Source: Bufo bufo
Taxonomy: Eukaryota > Chordata > Amphibia > Anura > Bufonidae
DNA: 64,000 nt
Reading direction: 5' to 3'
Assembly (NCBI RefSeq): GCF_905171765.1
Contig: NC_053389.1
Location: forward strand, 742,513,146 to 742,577,145
The notes beneath the pieces are model-generated. The model was not told the origin of the DNA, ran no database searches, and was given only the letters and a program-made list of their open reading frames with translations. Made by a program: the position numbers and the translations under genes. Positions 29,818 through 41,209 of this stretch are shown here, one piece after another (the first letter of the stretch is position 1; each line of letters begins with the position of its first letter).

Positions 29818-31865
29818 TCTTGTCTTCTGCTAGTGCTGAACTATGCTTCATATACTGTATGTTGCTCTTGTGAATTTTAGGTCTGTGGTACAATTCAGCA
29901 CTACTGTAAGTCCTGAGTACCAAGAGCCATTGGTAGGACTTGGGGAAGGTGACTGCTATTGGTGAAGGCCAGTTGAGTACAATCTGTCTCATTACAACTA
30001 GTTTCATTATGCAATAATATTGACAATAATACTTTTCTACTTTTTCAAATGCTGCCTAGGTATAAATATATGTTTACTTAGAAGCAATTGTCCACACAGT
30101 AGATTACTTTTGAGGTCTCATATGGTCTAATTGTGGACACTGGCTATGCAATGGGGACAGTGGTTGTTTGCCTCTTTATTTTCCAGAACGCTGCTTTGTC
30201 CATATGTTATATTCATATATGTCACATACATGACTCCTATGGTTTACATAAGCAATCCACTTTGAAACACATACTGTACATTAGAAGGTGTGAATGTGTT
30301 CAATGCATTGTTATTGTAGCATTGATTTTATATATTACTGGAGAACCTCTTTACATTTTTCATCTGGTCTCATAACATTTTATGTGCTACATATGTGCAT
30401 GTTTTTGGCACAGACATTATAAACTTAGTTGACTCATGACATCTAGGGTAATTACAAAACATGTGGACATTAGTACTGGAGATGATACAGAATTTCCATA
30501 TGGACAGGAAGGTTGAGGAGAATCTGTACAATATATTCTATGAATTCATGTTTTTTCTTACATCTCAAAGAAATATTCTCATTCGTGTTATTTACCATAG
30601 TCCTCTCCAGCCATCTTCTTGAAAATTTTATCATCTACAGTATAATATTAAATATTAGTTAATCATGGCTCCATTTCAGTGGAGACTTAGTTAACAATAC
30701 TCAGGAAATTCCTGAAATGCCCAGGGCCAGATAAAGTGGGTATCTGTGAGTAGATATTGAAGCTGTCTTGTACCATGTCAAACACACAGCAGTCCATGCA
30801 GTGCTTCCCTGTGACACACCTAACCTTCACACCTCAGACTTAACCCTTTTGCATTGCACATCACGTGTAAGCATGTCAACGACCATTCACGGCCTGATGT
30901 TCCGTAAGCATCCCATGCCAAAAACATGAAAGCTGGAAATGTTTTTCTTTACAGAGGATTATCACTCAAAACTTGAACATGGCCATTTATCAATGAATCA
31001 GCAATGTCTACCCACCGGGACAGACCAGAGGACTCAATGAAGAAAAAGCTATTTTTGCACACAAGGAAAGTGAGTCTGGGAAGTGGCACTACACATCCTG
31101 CTTTATATTATAGACCTGGTAGGGAGGAGTCTGTAATATAGGCAGTCAGGGGAGGCACTCAGCCTAAGGTTACAGTGCTAAGCTGTGAGTGGTCAGGGTA
31201 TAAGGTATGAAGTATGGATGCTGGGATCTGGAGAAGTCTAGTAAAGTGTGGAGTGCTGGGATCTGGCATCTTATTTTTTTTTACATAAAGATGTAAATGC
31301 CTATGCCTTTTGGTTGAGTTCAGTGGTTGGGTTTTTAATGTGATGGGGTACTCAACTAGTTTTACTAAAGGCCCACCTACTTGCATCTGTGGTGACGTGG
31401 ATGTCCGAGCTGAACACCAATAGTATAGATGTCATATTGTTAATGTTTTGTAAACAAGATTTGATATCAAGATTTATTATTCATTTTAATAGGACAATGA
31501 GACCTCCAAGAAGCCATTCACAGTGCAGATTTTGCTCCCGGCCTTTTTGGCTCAGACACTGTACCATAATTCCTGCATGGTGCCTGCCTTCAATTGTTTT
31601 CAGTTCACGGCCTGATGGTTAAAAGCCAGCAAGGTGTCAAGATGGACATGTTCCTTCTTGGCAATGTGTGCTAAATCGCCGCAGTGGGTGTTTGCTTGCA
31701 ATTTAGCTCCATAGAAGTGAGCTAAGTCTCAGGTTGGTCCACGGCCTTTAAGGTGAACACCCGCAGCCCTAAGGTTAGGGCCACATAATCAGGCTTCCTG
31801 ATGCAACTTTGGAAGCCAAAATCAGGGGTGGATCAGAAAAGGAGAGAAAGTTTTAAGGATAGATA
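29818..31865. other. No recognised feature (2 kb)
   Basis: AT-rich DNA with no long frame and no TIR or satellite that I can identify. Probably host intronic or intergenic sequence, or very old repeats. Confidence 0.5.
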
Positions 31866-31867
31866 TA

Positions 31868-32897
31868 CAGTCAGCTCCATAAATATTGGGACATCAACAC
31901 AATTGTAACATTTTTGGCTCTATACACCACCACAATGGATTTGAAATGAAACAAACAAGATGTGCTTTAACTGCAGACTGTCAGCTTTAAAAAGAAGGAA
32001 CGCACCGGTGAGCTCAGCAACACCAAAAACACCCGGAAGACCACAGAAAACAACTGTGGTGGATGACCGAAGAATTCTTTCCCTGGTGAAAAAAACATCC
32101 TTCACAACAGTTGGCCAGATCAAGAACACTCTCCAGGAGGTAGGTGTATGTGTTTCAAAGTCAACAATCAAACCACTGGTGAGCCTCAAAAACAGGAAGG
32201 CCAGATTAGAGTTTGCCAAACGACATCTAAAAAAGCCTTCACAGTTCTGGAACAGCAGGATGAATTCTGAAGTGTTTCGGGCAATATTATCTGCTCATAT
32301 TCAGCTAAATGCTTCAGAACTCATTGGACGGCGCTTCACAGTGCAGATGGACAATGACCCAAAGCATACTGCAAAAGCAACCAAAGAGTTTTTTAAGGTA
32401 AAGAAGTGGGATGTTATGCAATGGCCAAGTCAATCACCTGACCTGAATTCGATTGATCATGCATGTCACTTGCTGAAGACAAAACTGAAGGGAAAATGCC
32501 CCAAGAACAAGCAGGAACTTATGACAGTTGCACTAGAGGCCTGGCAGAGAATCACCAGGGATGAAACCCAGCGTCTGGTGATGTCTATGCGTTCCAGACT
32601 TCAGGCTGTAATTGACTGCAAAGGATTTGCAATCAAGTATTAAAAAGTGAAAGTTTGATTTACAATTATTATTCTGTCCCATTACTTTTGGTTCCTTAAC
32701 AAGTGGGAGGCACATATGCAAACTGTTGTAATTCCTTCACCGTTCACCTGATTTGGATGTAATTTCCCCTTAAAATTAAAGCTGACAGTCTGAAGTTAAA
32801 GGACATCTTGTTCGTTTCATTTCAAATCCATTGTGGTGGTGTATAGAGCCAAAAATGTTAGAATTGTGTCGATGTCCCAATATTTATGGACTGACTG
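31868..32897 (+). mobile_element. Tc1-like transposon copy 2, internally deleted
   Basis: It has the same TIRs as copy 1 (CAGTCAGCTCCATAAATATT at the left, AATATTTATGGACTGACTG at the right) and TA at both sides. It is only 1.03 kb because two internal blocks are missing relative to copy 1: one from the left inner TIR into the N-terminal coding region, and one of about 250 bases in the catalytic region. Confidence 0.9.
31991..32643 (+). pseudogene. Tc1-like transposase, copy 2 (deleted, one open frame)
   Basis: The plus-strand frame 31960-32643 is open for 227 codons, but its first 10 codons are TIR-derived. It lacks the helix-turn-helix and starts at the GRPQK linker. It keeps VKKTSFTTVGQIKNTL and KNRKARLEFAKRHLKK. 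At about 32262 it jumps from FWNS straight to RMNSEVFRAILSAH, removing the segment with the first catalytic Asp. DNDPKHTAK remains, but the Glu site reads NSIDHACH, with Asp in place of Glu. It ends GFAIKY. Two catalytic positions are lost, so it cannot be active. Confidence 0.85.
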
Positions 32898-33023
32898 TAG
32901 CTTCTCCTTTTCTGTAAATTCACTCCTGGTTTTGGCTTTCAAAAAATTGCATCTAAAAACCTGAGCGTGTGGCCATACGCTCAATTGGTTCAGACCAAGC
33001 CCCAATATGAATTTAACGCATTT

Positions 33024-35240
33024 ACATAGAAACATAGAAACATAGAATGTGTCGGCAGATAAGAACCATTTGGCCCATCTAGTCTGCCCAATATACTGAA
33101 TACTATGGATAGCCCCCGGCCCTATCTTATATGAAGGATGGCCTTATGCCTATCCCATGCATGCTTAAACCCCTTCACTGTATTTGCAGCTACCACTTCT
33201 GCAGGAAGGCTATTCCATGCATCCACTACTCTCTCAGTAAAGTAATACTTCCTTATATTACTTTTAAACCTTTGCCCCTCTAATTTAAAACTGTGTCCTC
33301 TTGTGGTAGTTTTTCTTCTTTTAAATATGCTCTCTTCCTTTACCGAGTTGATTCCCTTTATGTATTTAAAAGTTTCTATCATATCCCCTCTGTCTCTTCT
33401 TTCTTCCAAGCTATACATATTAAGGTCCTTTAACCTTTCCTGGTAAGTTTTATCCTGCAATCCATGTACTAGTTTAGTAGCTCTTCTCTGAACTCTCTCT
33501 AGAGTATCTATATCCTTCTGGAGATATGGCCTCCAGTACTGCGCACAATACTCCAAGTGAGGTCTCACCAGTGTTCTGTACAGCGGCATAAGCACTTCAC
33601 TCTTTCTACTGCTTATACCTCTCCCTATACATCCAAGCATTCTGCTGGCATTTCGTGCTGCTCTATTACATTGTCTTCCCACCTTTAAGTCTTCTGAAAT
33701 AATTACTCCTAAATCCCTTTCCTCAGATACTGAGGTCAGGACTGTGTCAAATATTCTATATTCTGCCCTTGGGTTTTTACGCCCCAGGTGCATTATCTTG
33801 CACTTATCCACATTAAATTTCAGTTTCCAGAGTTCTGACCATTCTTCTAGTTTTCCTAAATCCTTTTCCATTTGGCGTTTCCCTCCAGGAACATCAACCC
33901 TGTTACATATCTTTGTGTCATCAGCAAAAAGACAAACCTTACCAGCGAGGCCTTTTGCAATATCACTTATGAAGATATTAAACAAAATCGGTCCCAGTAC
34001 AGATCCCTGTGGAACCCCACTGGTAACATTACCTTGTTTTGAATGTTCTCCATTGACTACAACCCTCTGTTGTCTGTCACTCAGCCACTGCCTAATCCAC
34101 TCAACAATATGGGAGTCCATGCTCAATGACTGCAGTTTATTGATAAGTCTTCTATGTGGGACAGTGTCAAAAGCCTTACTAAAATCTAGATATGCGATGT
34201 CTACTGCACCTCCACCGTCTATTATTTTATTCACCCAGTCAAAAAAATCTATAAGATTTGTTTGACATGATCTCCCTGAAGTAAACCCATGTTGTTTTTC
34301 ATCTTGCAATCCATGGGATTTTAGATGTTCCACAATCCTATCCTTTAATAGGGTTTCCATTAATTTGCCTACTATTGATGTCAGACTCACTGGTCTATAG
34401 TTGCTCGATTCCTCCCTACTACCTTTCTTGTGAATGGGCACGACATTTGCCAATTTCCAATCTTCCGGGACGACTCCTGTTACTAATGATTGGTTAAATA
34501 AATCTGTTAACGGTTTTGCCAGCTCACCACTAAGCTCTTTTAATAATTTTGGGTGTATCTCATCAGGCCCCTGTGACTTATCTGTCTTCACCTTAGACAG
34601 CAAACTTAGAACATCTTCCTCTGTAAAGATACATGCATCAAACGATTTAATAGTCATTCTTTCTAGTGGAGGTCCTTCTCCTTTTTCTTTTGTAAAAACT
34701 GAACAGAAGTATTCATTAAGGCAGTCGGCTAGCCCTTTATTCTCTTCTACATACCTTCCGTCCTTTGTTTTTAATTTAGTTATTCCTTGTTTTAATTTCC
34801 TTTTTTCATTTATATATCTGAAGAATGTCTTATCCCCTTTTTTCATAGACTGAGCTAGTTTTTCTTCTGCCTGCGCTTTAGAAGTTCTTATAACTTGCTT
34901 GGCCTCTCTCTGCCTAATCTTGTAGATTTCCTTATCTTCATTGCTCTGGGTTTTTTTATAATTACAAAATGCTAGCTTTTTATTTTTAATGATTTGGGCC
35001 ACTTCTGCTGAGTACCACATTGGTCTCCTCCTTTTTTTGCTTTTACTGACGAGTCTAATGCAATTTTCTGTTGCCTTCAATAATGCACCTTTTAAGTAGT
35101 CCCATTTCTCCTGGACTCCATGTAATCCGTTCCAGTCTGATAAGGACTCATTTATGACTAATTTCATTTTTGAAAAGTCTGTTTTTCTAAAATCTAAAAC
35201 TTTTGTTTTTGTGTGGTGGGACTCTTTCACAGTTCTTATA
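33024..35240 (-). mobile_element. CR1-clade LINE, 5'-truncated
   Basis: On the minus strand the element ends in an 8-base repeat, TTCTATGT three times (33056-33026), the kind of octamer tail that marks CR1 3' ends. Upstream is a short 3' UTR with GGGCAGACTAGATGGGCC and the reverse-transcriptase frame. Homology to CR1 protein starts at KVLDFRKTDFSK near 35205, so the endonuclease domain and everything 5' of it are missing. Dead-on-arrival truncation is usual for this clade. Confidence 0.88.
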
Positions 35241-35284
35241 TTAAACCCCAGACCAGGCACAATTAGACCCCAGACCAGGCACAA
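33122..35284 (-). CDS. CR1-like reverse transcriptase, partial but uninterrupted frame
   Basis: The frame is 720 codons without a stop. The first 25 or so residues come from flanking DNA; the LINE part starts at about residue 26. The linker has PDEIHPKLLKEL near 240. The fingers carry PIHKKG (about 284) and YRPVSLTS. Reverse-transcriptase motif A is YLDFSKAFDTV (365-375), motif B is GVPQGSVLGP (about 423) and motif C is FADD (453-456). The C-terminal CR1 region includes RPHLEYCAQYW and RRDRGDMIETFKY, and ends WDRHKAILHIR. The apurinic-type endonuclease is absent, so it could not mobilise itself. The intact frame suggests recent insertion. Confidence 0.85.
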   Translation of the reverse strand: MCLVWGLIVPGLGFNIRTVKESHHTKTKVLDFRKTDFSKMKLVINESLSDWNGLHGVQEKWDYLKGALLKATENCIRLVSKSKKRRRPMWYSAEVAQIIKNKKLAFCNYKKTQSNEDKEIYKIRQREAKQVIRTSKAQAEEKLAQSMKKGDKTFFRYINEKRKLKQGITKLKTKDGRYVEENKGLADCLNEYFCSVFTKEKGEGPPLERMTIKSFDACIFTEEDVLSLLSKVKTDKSQGPDEIHPKLLKELSGELAKPLTDLFNQSLVTGVVPEDWKLANVVPIHKKGSREESSNYRPVSLTSIVGKLMETLLKDRIVEHLKSHGLQDEKQHGFTSGRSCQTNLIDFFDWVNKIIDGGGAVDIAYLDFSKAFDTVPHRRLINKLQSLSMDSHIVEWIRQWLSDRQQRVVVNGEHSKQGNVTSGVPQGSVLGPILFNIFISDIAKGLAGKVCLFADDTKICNRVDVPGGKRQMEKDLGKLEEWSELWKLKFNVDKCKIMHLGRKNPRAEYRIFDTVLTSVSEERDLGVIISEDLKVGRQCNRAARNASRMLGCIGRGISSRKSEVLMPLYRTLVRPHLEYCAQYWRPYLQKDIDTLERVQRRATKLVHGLQDKTYQERLKDLNMYSLEERRDRGDMIETFKYIKGINSVKEESIFKRRKTTTRGHSFKLEGQRFKSNIRKYYFTERVVDAWNSLPAEVVAANTVKGFKHAWDRHKAILHIR

Positions 35285-35289
35285 TGGGC

Positions 35290-37534
35290 AAATGTATTAC
35301 ATATATCTGCCTATAATATCTCCTCAGAAATTAGGTGAGTACAGGCTGGCTGAATGTGCATACAGTGTAGAATTACACATTTTCCACCTGCATGTAAGAT
35401 ATTAGCACTTACTCATTGCTGCAATGCTTAGCAGTCTAACCTGAGGATAGTGGCGAGGCCAGGATCTAACAGCTGATAGCACACCTATTCTCCTGGTTTG
35501 CATTGGATGGAAGACCTGCCATCATAGATGCAGTGGAGGAAGCACTTTCCTCCTTAAATGCATGCTTTTACGACAGCAGGTCTGTGTAGTACAGACAGCT
35601 GGTGTCCACAGTCTTGTTTCAACAGTAGTCCGCCAATTCCACATAGAGGTCCAGTCCATTAGATGGTTCCTGATGGAGGGTCATGTCCAGACACATCACT
35701 CAGACTCCTCCATTCAAACTGTTTTTCAGTTTCCATCGTCTGATGTGAAGGATTTTAAAAAAACTGAATTGTTTTATAGTCAATCGGTGCTCATTATAGT
35801 CCCATATAAGACTGCCAAAAGAGACCCTTATCTAGTTCTCAATCAGTACAGTCCTGCTGTTATCTGTCATTAAATGCTTCCACTGTCTAATGAGATAACT
35901 CTGTTAAGTCTGTCCCAATTTACACAGTGAAGCTGAAAAGTGGGTTGCAGAAAACAGCAAACAACAGTCTATTGTGTGCGCGCAAGTGGCCAGCGTTAAA
36001 ACTAGAATATTTCAGTATTTAAGAGAAAATGTTTATAAAAAAAGCCTGATTTCAATCGTTTGTGATTGTACGATTAAACATTACAAATAGGTATGAGTTA
36101 TGGGATGAGTTTCATTGGTTTTTGGATGAAAATGATATCTGTTTCCGAACTTGTATTTCAGATGACCCAGCTACAGAAAATTTCATAATAGACTTAATTA
36201 GTTACAGAAATAAGGTTATTTAACATTGTCTTTTCTTTTGCAGTTTGTTATGTAACTTCAGACTAAAATCCCTTTTCATTTGAAATGATGGCAAAATAAA
36301 TGAATTTTTTTGGGAATGTTTAAAAAAGTGAGAAAAATATAGAAATATATGGTTGTATCAAATGTTCAGGATTGCGTATAGCCCAGCAGGCCAGTGATAA
36401 TAAAGAAATCTTGAGAATAATATGTAATAGGCAAACAACAAACTTCATGGCAAATTATTGTTCTATGTTCTAAAGCTTACCATGTACATTAGATAAATGT
36501 TTGACGTCCCAACAGCTATCTTATGTGTGTGGGGGAATTACTGCTCTTGGAACTGAATGCACCAAATTTGGTACCTTAGTAAACAGCTGCATATTGTTTT
36601 TATTGTATTCACCCCTTTTTGCCACTGGAGGGTTGGATGGATCATTGATTATTTGAAGGGTTGCAAGAAATTTCAAGTTTCAATTCACCAAATATAAGTA
36701 CGGTAGTTTAACTCTTTGTTGGTTCCCTTCCCAAACCTCTCTGCCACAACGAAAAAATAGATACTTACCTTGCATTCCACATTCAACCCCTGGAGACCAG
36801 TGACCCTTTTCATCTTTGAGCCAACAATATCTGGAAATATTGATGCTTCCTATGGATAAATGTCTTCATGTTTCTACTGTCACTCCAGAGACCTGGAAAC
36901 TTTCATAAATATGCTTTCTTTCTTTTAGGATAAGTTCCCATATAACAGGAATGGATTACAGTACCAGGTTCATTTTGCTGCGGGTAACCAGGAGATCAGC
37001 AGAAAAATCGGCAACGTTTGATTTCAAAGTCATTGAATTTTTAATCTATTTTGCATAATCCCCTGGAAATTCTGCAACATCAAATGATTTCCAAGTCCAT
37101 AATTTTCCACAGATTTCCATGCAAATTGTTTGTGGATTTGCTAAAAAAAACATCAAACTTGTGTGAGCTTTCCTTCAGAACAGACATAATTACTCCTGCA
37201 AGCAAGTGTAGACAAGCAGGAGTAGACTGGAGCCCATAGGAGGGTAATATAATACATTGGTGGAGGATGGGCTGGTGGGTGTTTGTAATTATAGGGGCAT
37301 GTGACTGACAATCAAAAGGCACATGTAGTAGCCACTTTGTATGTAAAGTATGCCATTGATGTCCCTGTATGAAGTTTAATAAAAAAAAGTACAATACAAT
37401 GGGTCAATACGAGCCAGTCATATCAATAGAACAATAAGCAGGATCCTTTAAGGGACTGGTTGATTTAATATTGTAAAAGCTTGTTTCCAATTTTGAAATA
37501 AAGATCTTAATGACGTATATACTATAGATAAAGC
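35290..37534. other. No recognised feature (2.2 kb)
   Basis: AT-rich DNA. Frames at 35562-35873 and 37051-37394 show no family motif. A 20-base phrase, CCCAGACCAGGCACAAT, is duplicated just before this stretch at 35248-35287. Confidence 0.5.
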
Positions 37535-38963
37535 ACACAGTGAGAGACAGAATCTAAAAAAAATCCAGAAAATCCCATTGTATGATTTTTAAATAATGAA
37601 TTAGCATTTTATTGCATAAGTTAAGTATTTGATCACCTACCAACCAGAAATAATTCTGGCTCTCACAGATCTGTTAGTTTTTCTTTAAGAAGCCCTCCTA
37701 CTCTGCATTTTAAGAAGCCCTCCTACACCTGTCCACACACTCAATCAATCACACTCCAACCTCTCCACCATGGCCAAGACCAAAGAGCTGTCTAAGGACA
37801 CCAGGGACAAAATTGTAGACCTGCACACGGCTTGGATGTGCTACAGGTAAGCAGGTTGGTGAGAAGGCAACAACTGTTGGCACAATTAATAGAAAATGGA
37901 AAAACCACAAGATCTTCCTTGGTCTGGGGCTCCATGCAAGATCTTACCTCATGGGGTAAGGATGATTCTGAGAAAGGTCAGGAATCAGCCCAGAACTACA
38001 TGGGGGGACCTGGTCAATGACCTGAAGAGAGCTGGGACCACAGTCTCAAAGATTACTGTTAGTAACACACTATGCCGTCATGGATTAAAATCCTGCAGGT
38101 CACTCAAGGTGTCCCCGCTCACGCTAGCACATGTCCAGGCCTGTTTGAAGTTCGCCAATGATTAACTGGATGATCCAGAGAAAGGATGCGAGAAGGTTAT
38201 GTGGTCAGATGAGACCAAAATAGAACTTTTTGGTTTCAACTCCACTCACCGTGTTTGGAGGAAGAAGAAGAACGAGTACAACCCCAAGAACACCGTCCCA
38301 ACCATGAAGCATAGGGGTGGAAACATCATACTTTGGGGGTGCTTTTCTGCAAAGGGGACAGGACGACTGCACTGCATTGAAGGGAGGATGGATGGGGCCA
38401 TGTATTGCAAGATTTTGGCCAACAACCTCCTTCCATCCCATGGGTCATGGCTGGGTCTTTCAGCATGACAATGACCCAAAACACACAGCCAACTAAGTAG
38501 TGGCTTTGTAAGAAGCATTTCAAGGTCCTGGAGTGGCCTAGCCAGTCTCCAGACCTGAACCCAATCGAAAATCTTTGGAGGGAGCTGAAATTCAATGTAG
38601 CCCAGCACAAGCCCCGAAACCTGAAAGATCTGAACAAGATCTCTGTGGAGTAGTGGGCCAAAATCCCTGTTGCAGTGTGTGCAAACCTGTTCAAGAACTA
38701 CAGAAAACGTCTGACCTCTGTAATTGCAAGCAAAGTTTTCTGTACTAAATATTAACTTCTGTTTTTCTATTGTATCAAATACTTATTTCATGCAATAAAA
38801 CGCAAATACATTTTTTAAAAATCATACAATGTGATTTTCTGGATTTTTTTTTTTTAGATTCTGTCTCTCACAGTTGAAGGGTACCTATGATAAAAAATTG
38901 CAGACCTCTTTATTCTTTGTACGTGGGAAAACTTGCAAAATCGAATACTTATTTTCCCCACTG
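37535..38963 (+). mobile_element. Tc1-like transposon, second family, left end truncated
   Basis: The right TIR ends TACTTATTTTCCCCACTG before TA at 38964. Inner inverted similarity (TGAGAGACAGAATCT at 37541, AGATTCTGTCTCTCAC near 38858) marks the left inner TIR, but the outer 100 bases or so expected at the left are missing. The transposase is on the plus strand. This family is unrelated at sequence level to copies 1 and 2. Confidence 0.85.
37770..38755 (+). pseudogene. Tc1-like transposase (second family)
   Basis: It starts [19 protein letters not shown], the usual Tc1 N-terminus. A deletion and stop break the first helix-turn-helix (about 37840). [16 protein letters not shown] linker and [18 protein letters not shown] follow. 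The catalytic domain has [15 protein letters not shown] (first Asp, about 38205), [15 protein letters not shown], a frameshift near 38440, QHDNDPKHT (second Asp, about 38466) and [14 protein letters not shown] with the Glu (about 38553). The end is VFCTKY at 38755. The DD34E residues are all present but the frame is broken. Confidence 0.88.
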
Positions 38964-38965
38964 TA

Positions 38966-39648
38966 TGTGTATGAACATTTCAGCAGAAGAGCCTTGGTGT
39001 CAGACATACCGCCTATTAATGTACACATTCCAAGTGTTTAAGTCTTCACCCATCACTCTTCTTTATCTGGTCTTCCTACCACTTTCTCTATGTGATGGGA
39101 TAGAAGAGTCATCCAAAAATGTTTATTTCATTTTTCATTCTGCTGCATGACATTCCAGGCATTGTCACTGCTCCAAAGTTGAGAGGTTAAAGCGATGAGC
39201 CGCCATTATGAAACGTGTCAACGATGTGTCTAGGATAACTTATAAAGAATGACATTTAAGGACAAAAAACAAGCAGTATGGAATTTGTTGACAGCAAATG
39301 CACGTTTATGAGTTACTTCTCCCATTAATAAGCATCTGAGTACATAAAAGGCTAGTATACACATAAACCATTGGGCACCATGCTTCACTCATGGTGCACC
39401 TATTGATCTGTTGAAAGCTTGATTTTCCGTCAACTCCTTTAACCAGTTAAAATTTTCTTCATCTCTACCTTTTTCCGAGTGATTAGTAGTTTTAAACTCT
39501 TGCCATGTAACTCAGTGACATGTTGTGATAGAAGTCTATTACAGCATTTACTTCCTCTTGCATTCTAGTCATTGTCTGGCTGCAGTCTCCAGTAGGTTAT
39601 CAGTGTTTAGACAATATCCTAGCACAACTTATGGAAGATATAAGTCAT
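38966..39648. other. No recognised feature
   Basis: No repeat terminus or coding motif seen. Confidence 0.5.
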
Positions 39649-40240
39649 ATGGTCTGCTAAATTACTAACTCTCATCATCAGAAGATGTTTGGATTCTGCA
39701 TTATTTTTACCAAGATCCATTTACTTTGGGATGTCGTCATCAGAAGTGAAAAATCCACATTTTAAAGGGCTTTCCCAGGACTTAGTTATTGATGTCCTAT
39801 TCTCAGGATAAATCATCAATATCAGAAGGTTGGAGGTCCAACACCTCCCACCCCCACCGATTATCTGTTTTGGGCACAACTGTATAGTTTCATTTGAATG
39901 GAAGCTGAGCTTTAGTACCCCAACACAACCATCTGCTAAATTACTAATTCTCATCATCAGAAGATGTTTGGATTCTACATTATTTTTTCCCAAGATTCAT
40001 TTTGTCTCTAAGATGCCATCATCAGAAATGAAGAATAAACATTTTAAAGGGGTTTTCCCAGGACTTAGTTATTGATGACCTATTCTTAGGATAGGTCATC
40101 AATATCAGATGGTTGGAGGTTTGACACCTCCCACCCCCACCGATTATCTGTTTTGGGCACATCTGTATAGTTTTATCTGAATGGAAGCTGAGTTGCAGTA
40201 CCCCAACACGACCACTACATAGTGGATGAACCCTAGTGCT
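39649..40240. repeat. Direct duplication, about 282-bp unit, holding a short interspersed repeat
   Basis: TCTGCTAAATTACTAA at 39654 recurs at 39934. Each unit has AGAAGATGTTTGGATTCT and then the interspersed core: AAAGG, TTCCCAGGACTTAGTTATTG, an inverted repeat TATTGATG and CATCAATA, and ACACCTCCCACCCCCACCGA. The core is the same as at 0.94 and 29.59 kb. Since non-core flank is included, the second copy arose by local tandem duplication, not a second insertion. Confidence 0.85.
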
Positions 40241-40314
40241 TTGGCTCTGTCCACTGCATGTCCACATTTCAAAGAACTCCATTGTGCCATTCCTTTGTTA
40301 TTCCTTCTAGAAAG

Positions 40315-40445
40315 TTGTGAATAAATTAACAACTGGGTGTTACCATTTTGGGGTGTGTCCAATCAGAACACAGCGTACCAGATTGTGTATGGACATACAG
40401 CTTTGAAAAAGTGAATGGTAACACCCAGTTGTCATTTGTTCATAA
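40315..40445. repeat. Inverted repeat, 33-bp arms
   Basis: An arm containing AACAACTGGGTGTTACCATT is mirrored by AATGGTAACACCCAGTTG about 66 bases later. It may be a short MITE-like relic. Confidence 0.75.
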
Positions 40446-40449
40446 ATGT

Positions 40450-41201
40450 ATAGGATGACTAAAAAGGTAAAATTTATAGCTCTAAGAACGGATGCTCCAG
40501 ACTTATCATTACATGGGGAAATATGAGTAGAAGAAGTGACAGGTCCACTATAAGTACAGGAATCTGTAGGTCAACAAGTAGACCAAACTTGAAGGAGACT
40601 AGGTTGATCTGCAATGTATATTTTAGTCATGTTTTCTCTATTTTACATTGAAAGATGAACAATACTGTTAAATGTATCACCTAGAGCAGCTTCCAGGAAG
40701 TTTGTATATTCTCAAAAAAATTTGCCATCCTGTGGTGGGTGGCAGATCCTTTGCTGCATGCAACTAGCAATGAGGAGTGATCAAATCTTTGAATAATATT
40801 ACTAAAATCTAGAATGTTCAAAACGCGTAAGTGTATCAGCGACTTTTTTCACCGTATACTTATAAAATTTTTGAATGAATAGTTGTATACAGTGTTTTAT
40901 CAAACCTCATTTTGTGGTCAAAACTTCTTATGTATTCCAAGCGGAGTGTGGAAGCATATTTGTGAATAAAAGCCCAAGGTCAGGGCTTAGTTTCCTAGAC
41001 ACTATTATTTAGCTACTCTAAGTGTAATAAAGACCACAAAATGTAATTGCTTCAGCTCTTTTATCTATTGAGCAACATTTTTGCTCCCTTCTCGGAAAAT
41101 GTTCTTAGTGTTGCGTTTAGCAGAGAAACTACTATGGTGAACGGATCGTGGATTGATTTTTTTAGCACCCTATCATAGTAGATACACTGTATATCGAGCT
41201 A
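40450..41201. other. No recognised feature
   Basis: AT-rich sequence without motifs, up to the hAT C target site. Confidence 0.5.
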
Positions 41202-41209
41202 TGTATAAT
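41202..41209. repeat. Target-site duplication of hAT copy C, left
   Basis: TGTATAAT is repeated exactly at 43158-43165. Confidence 0.92.
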
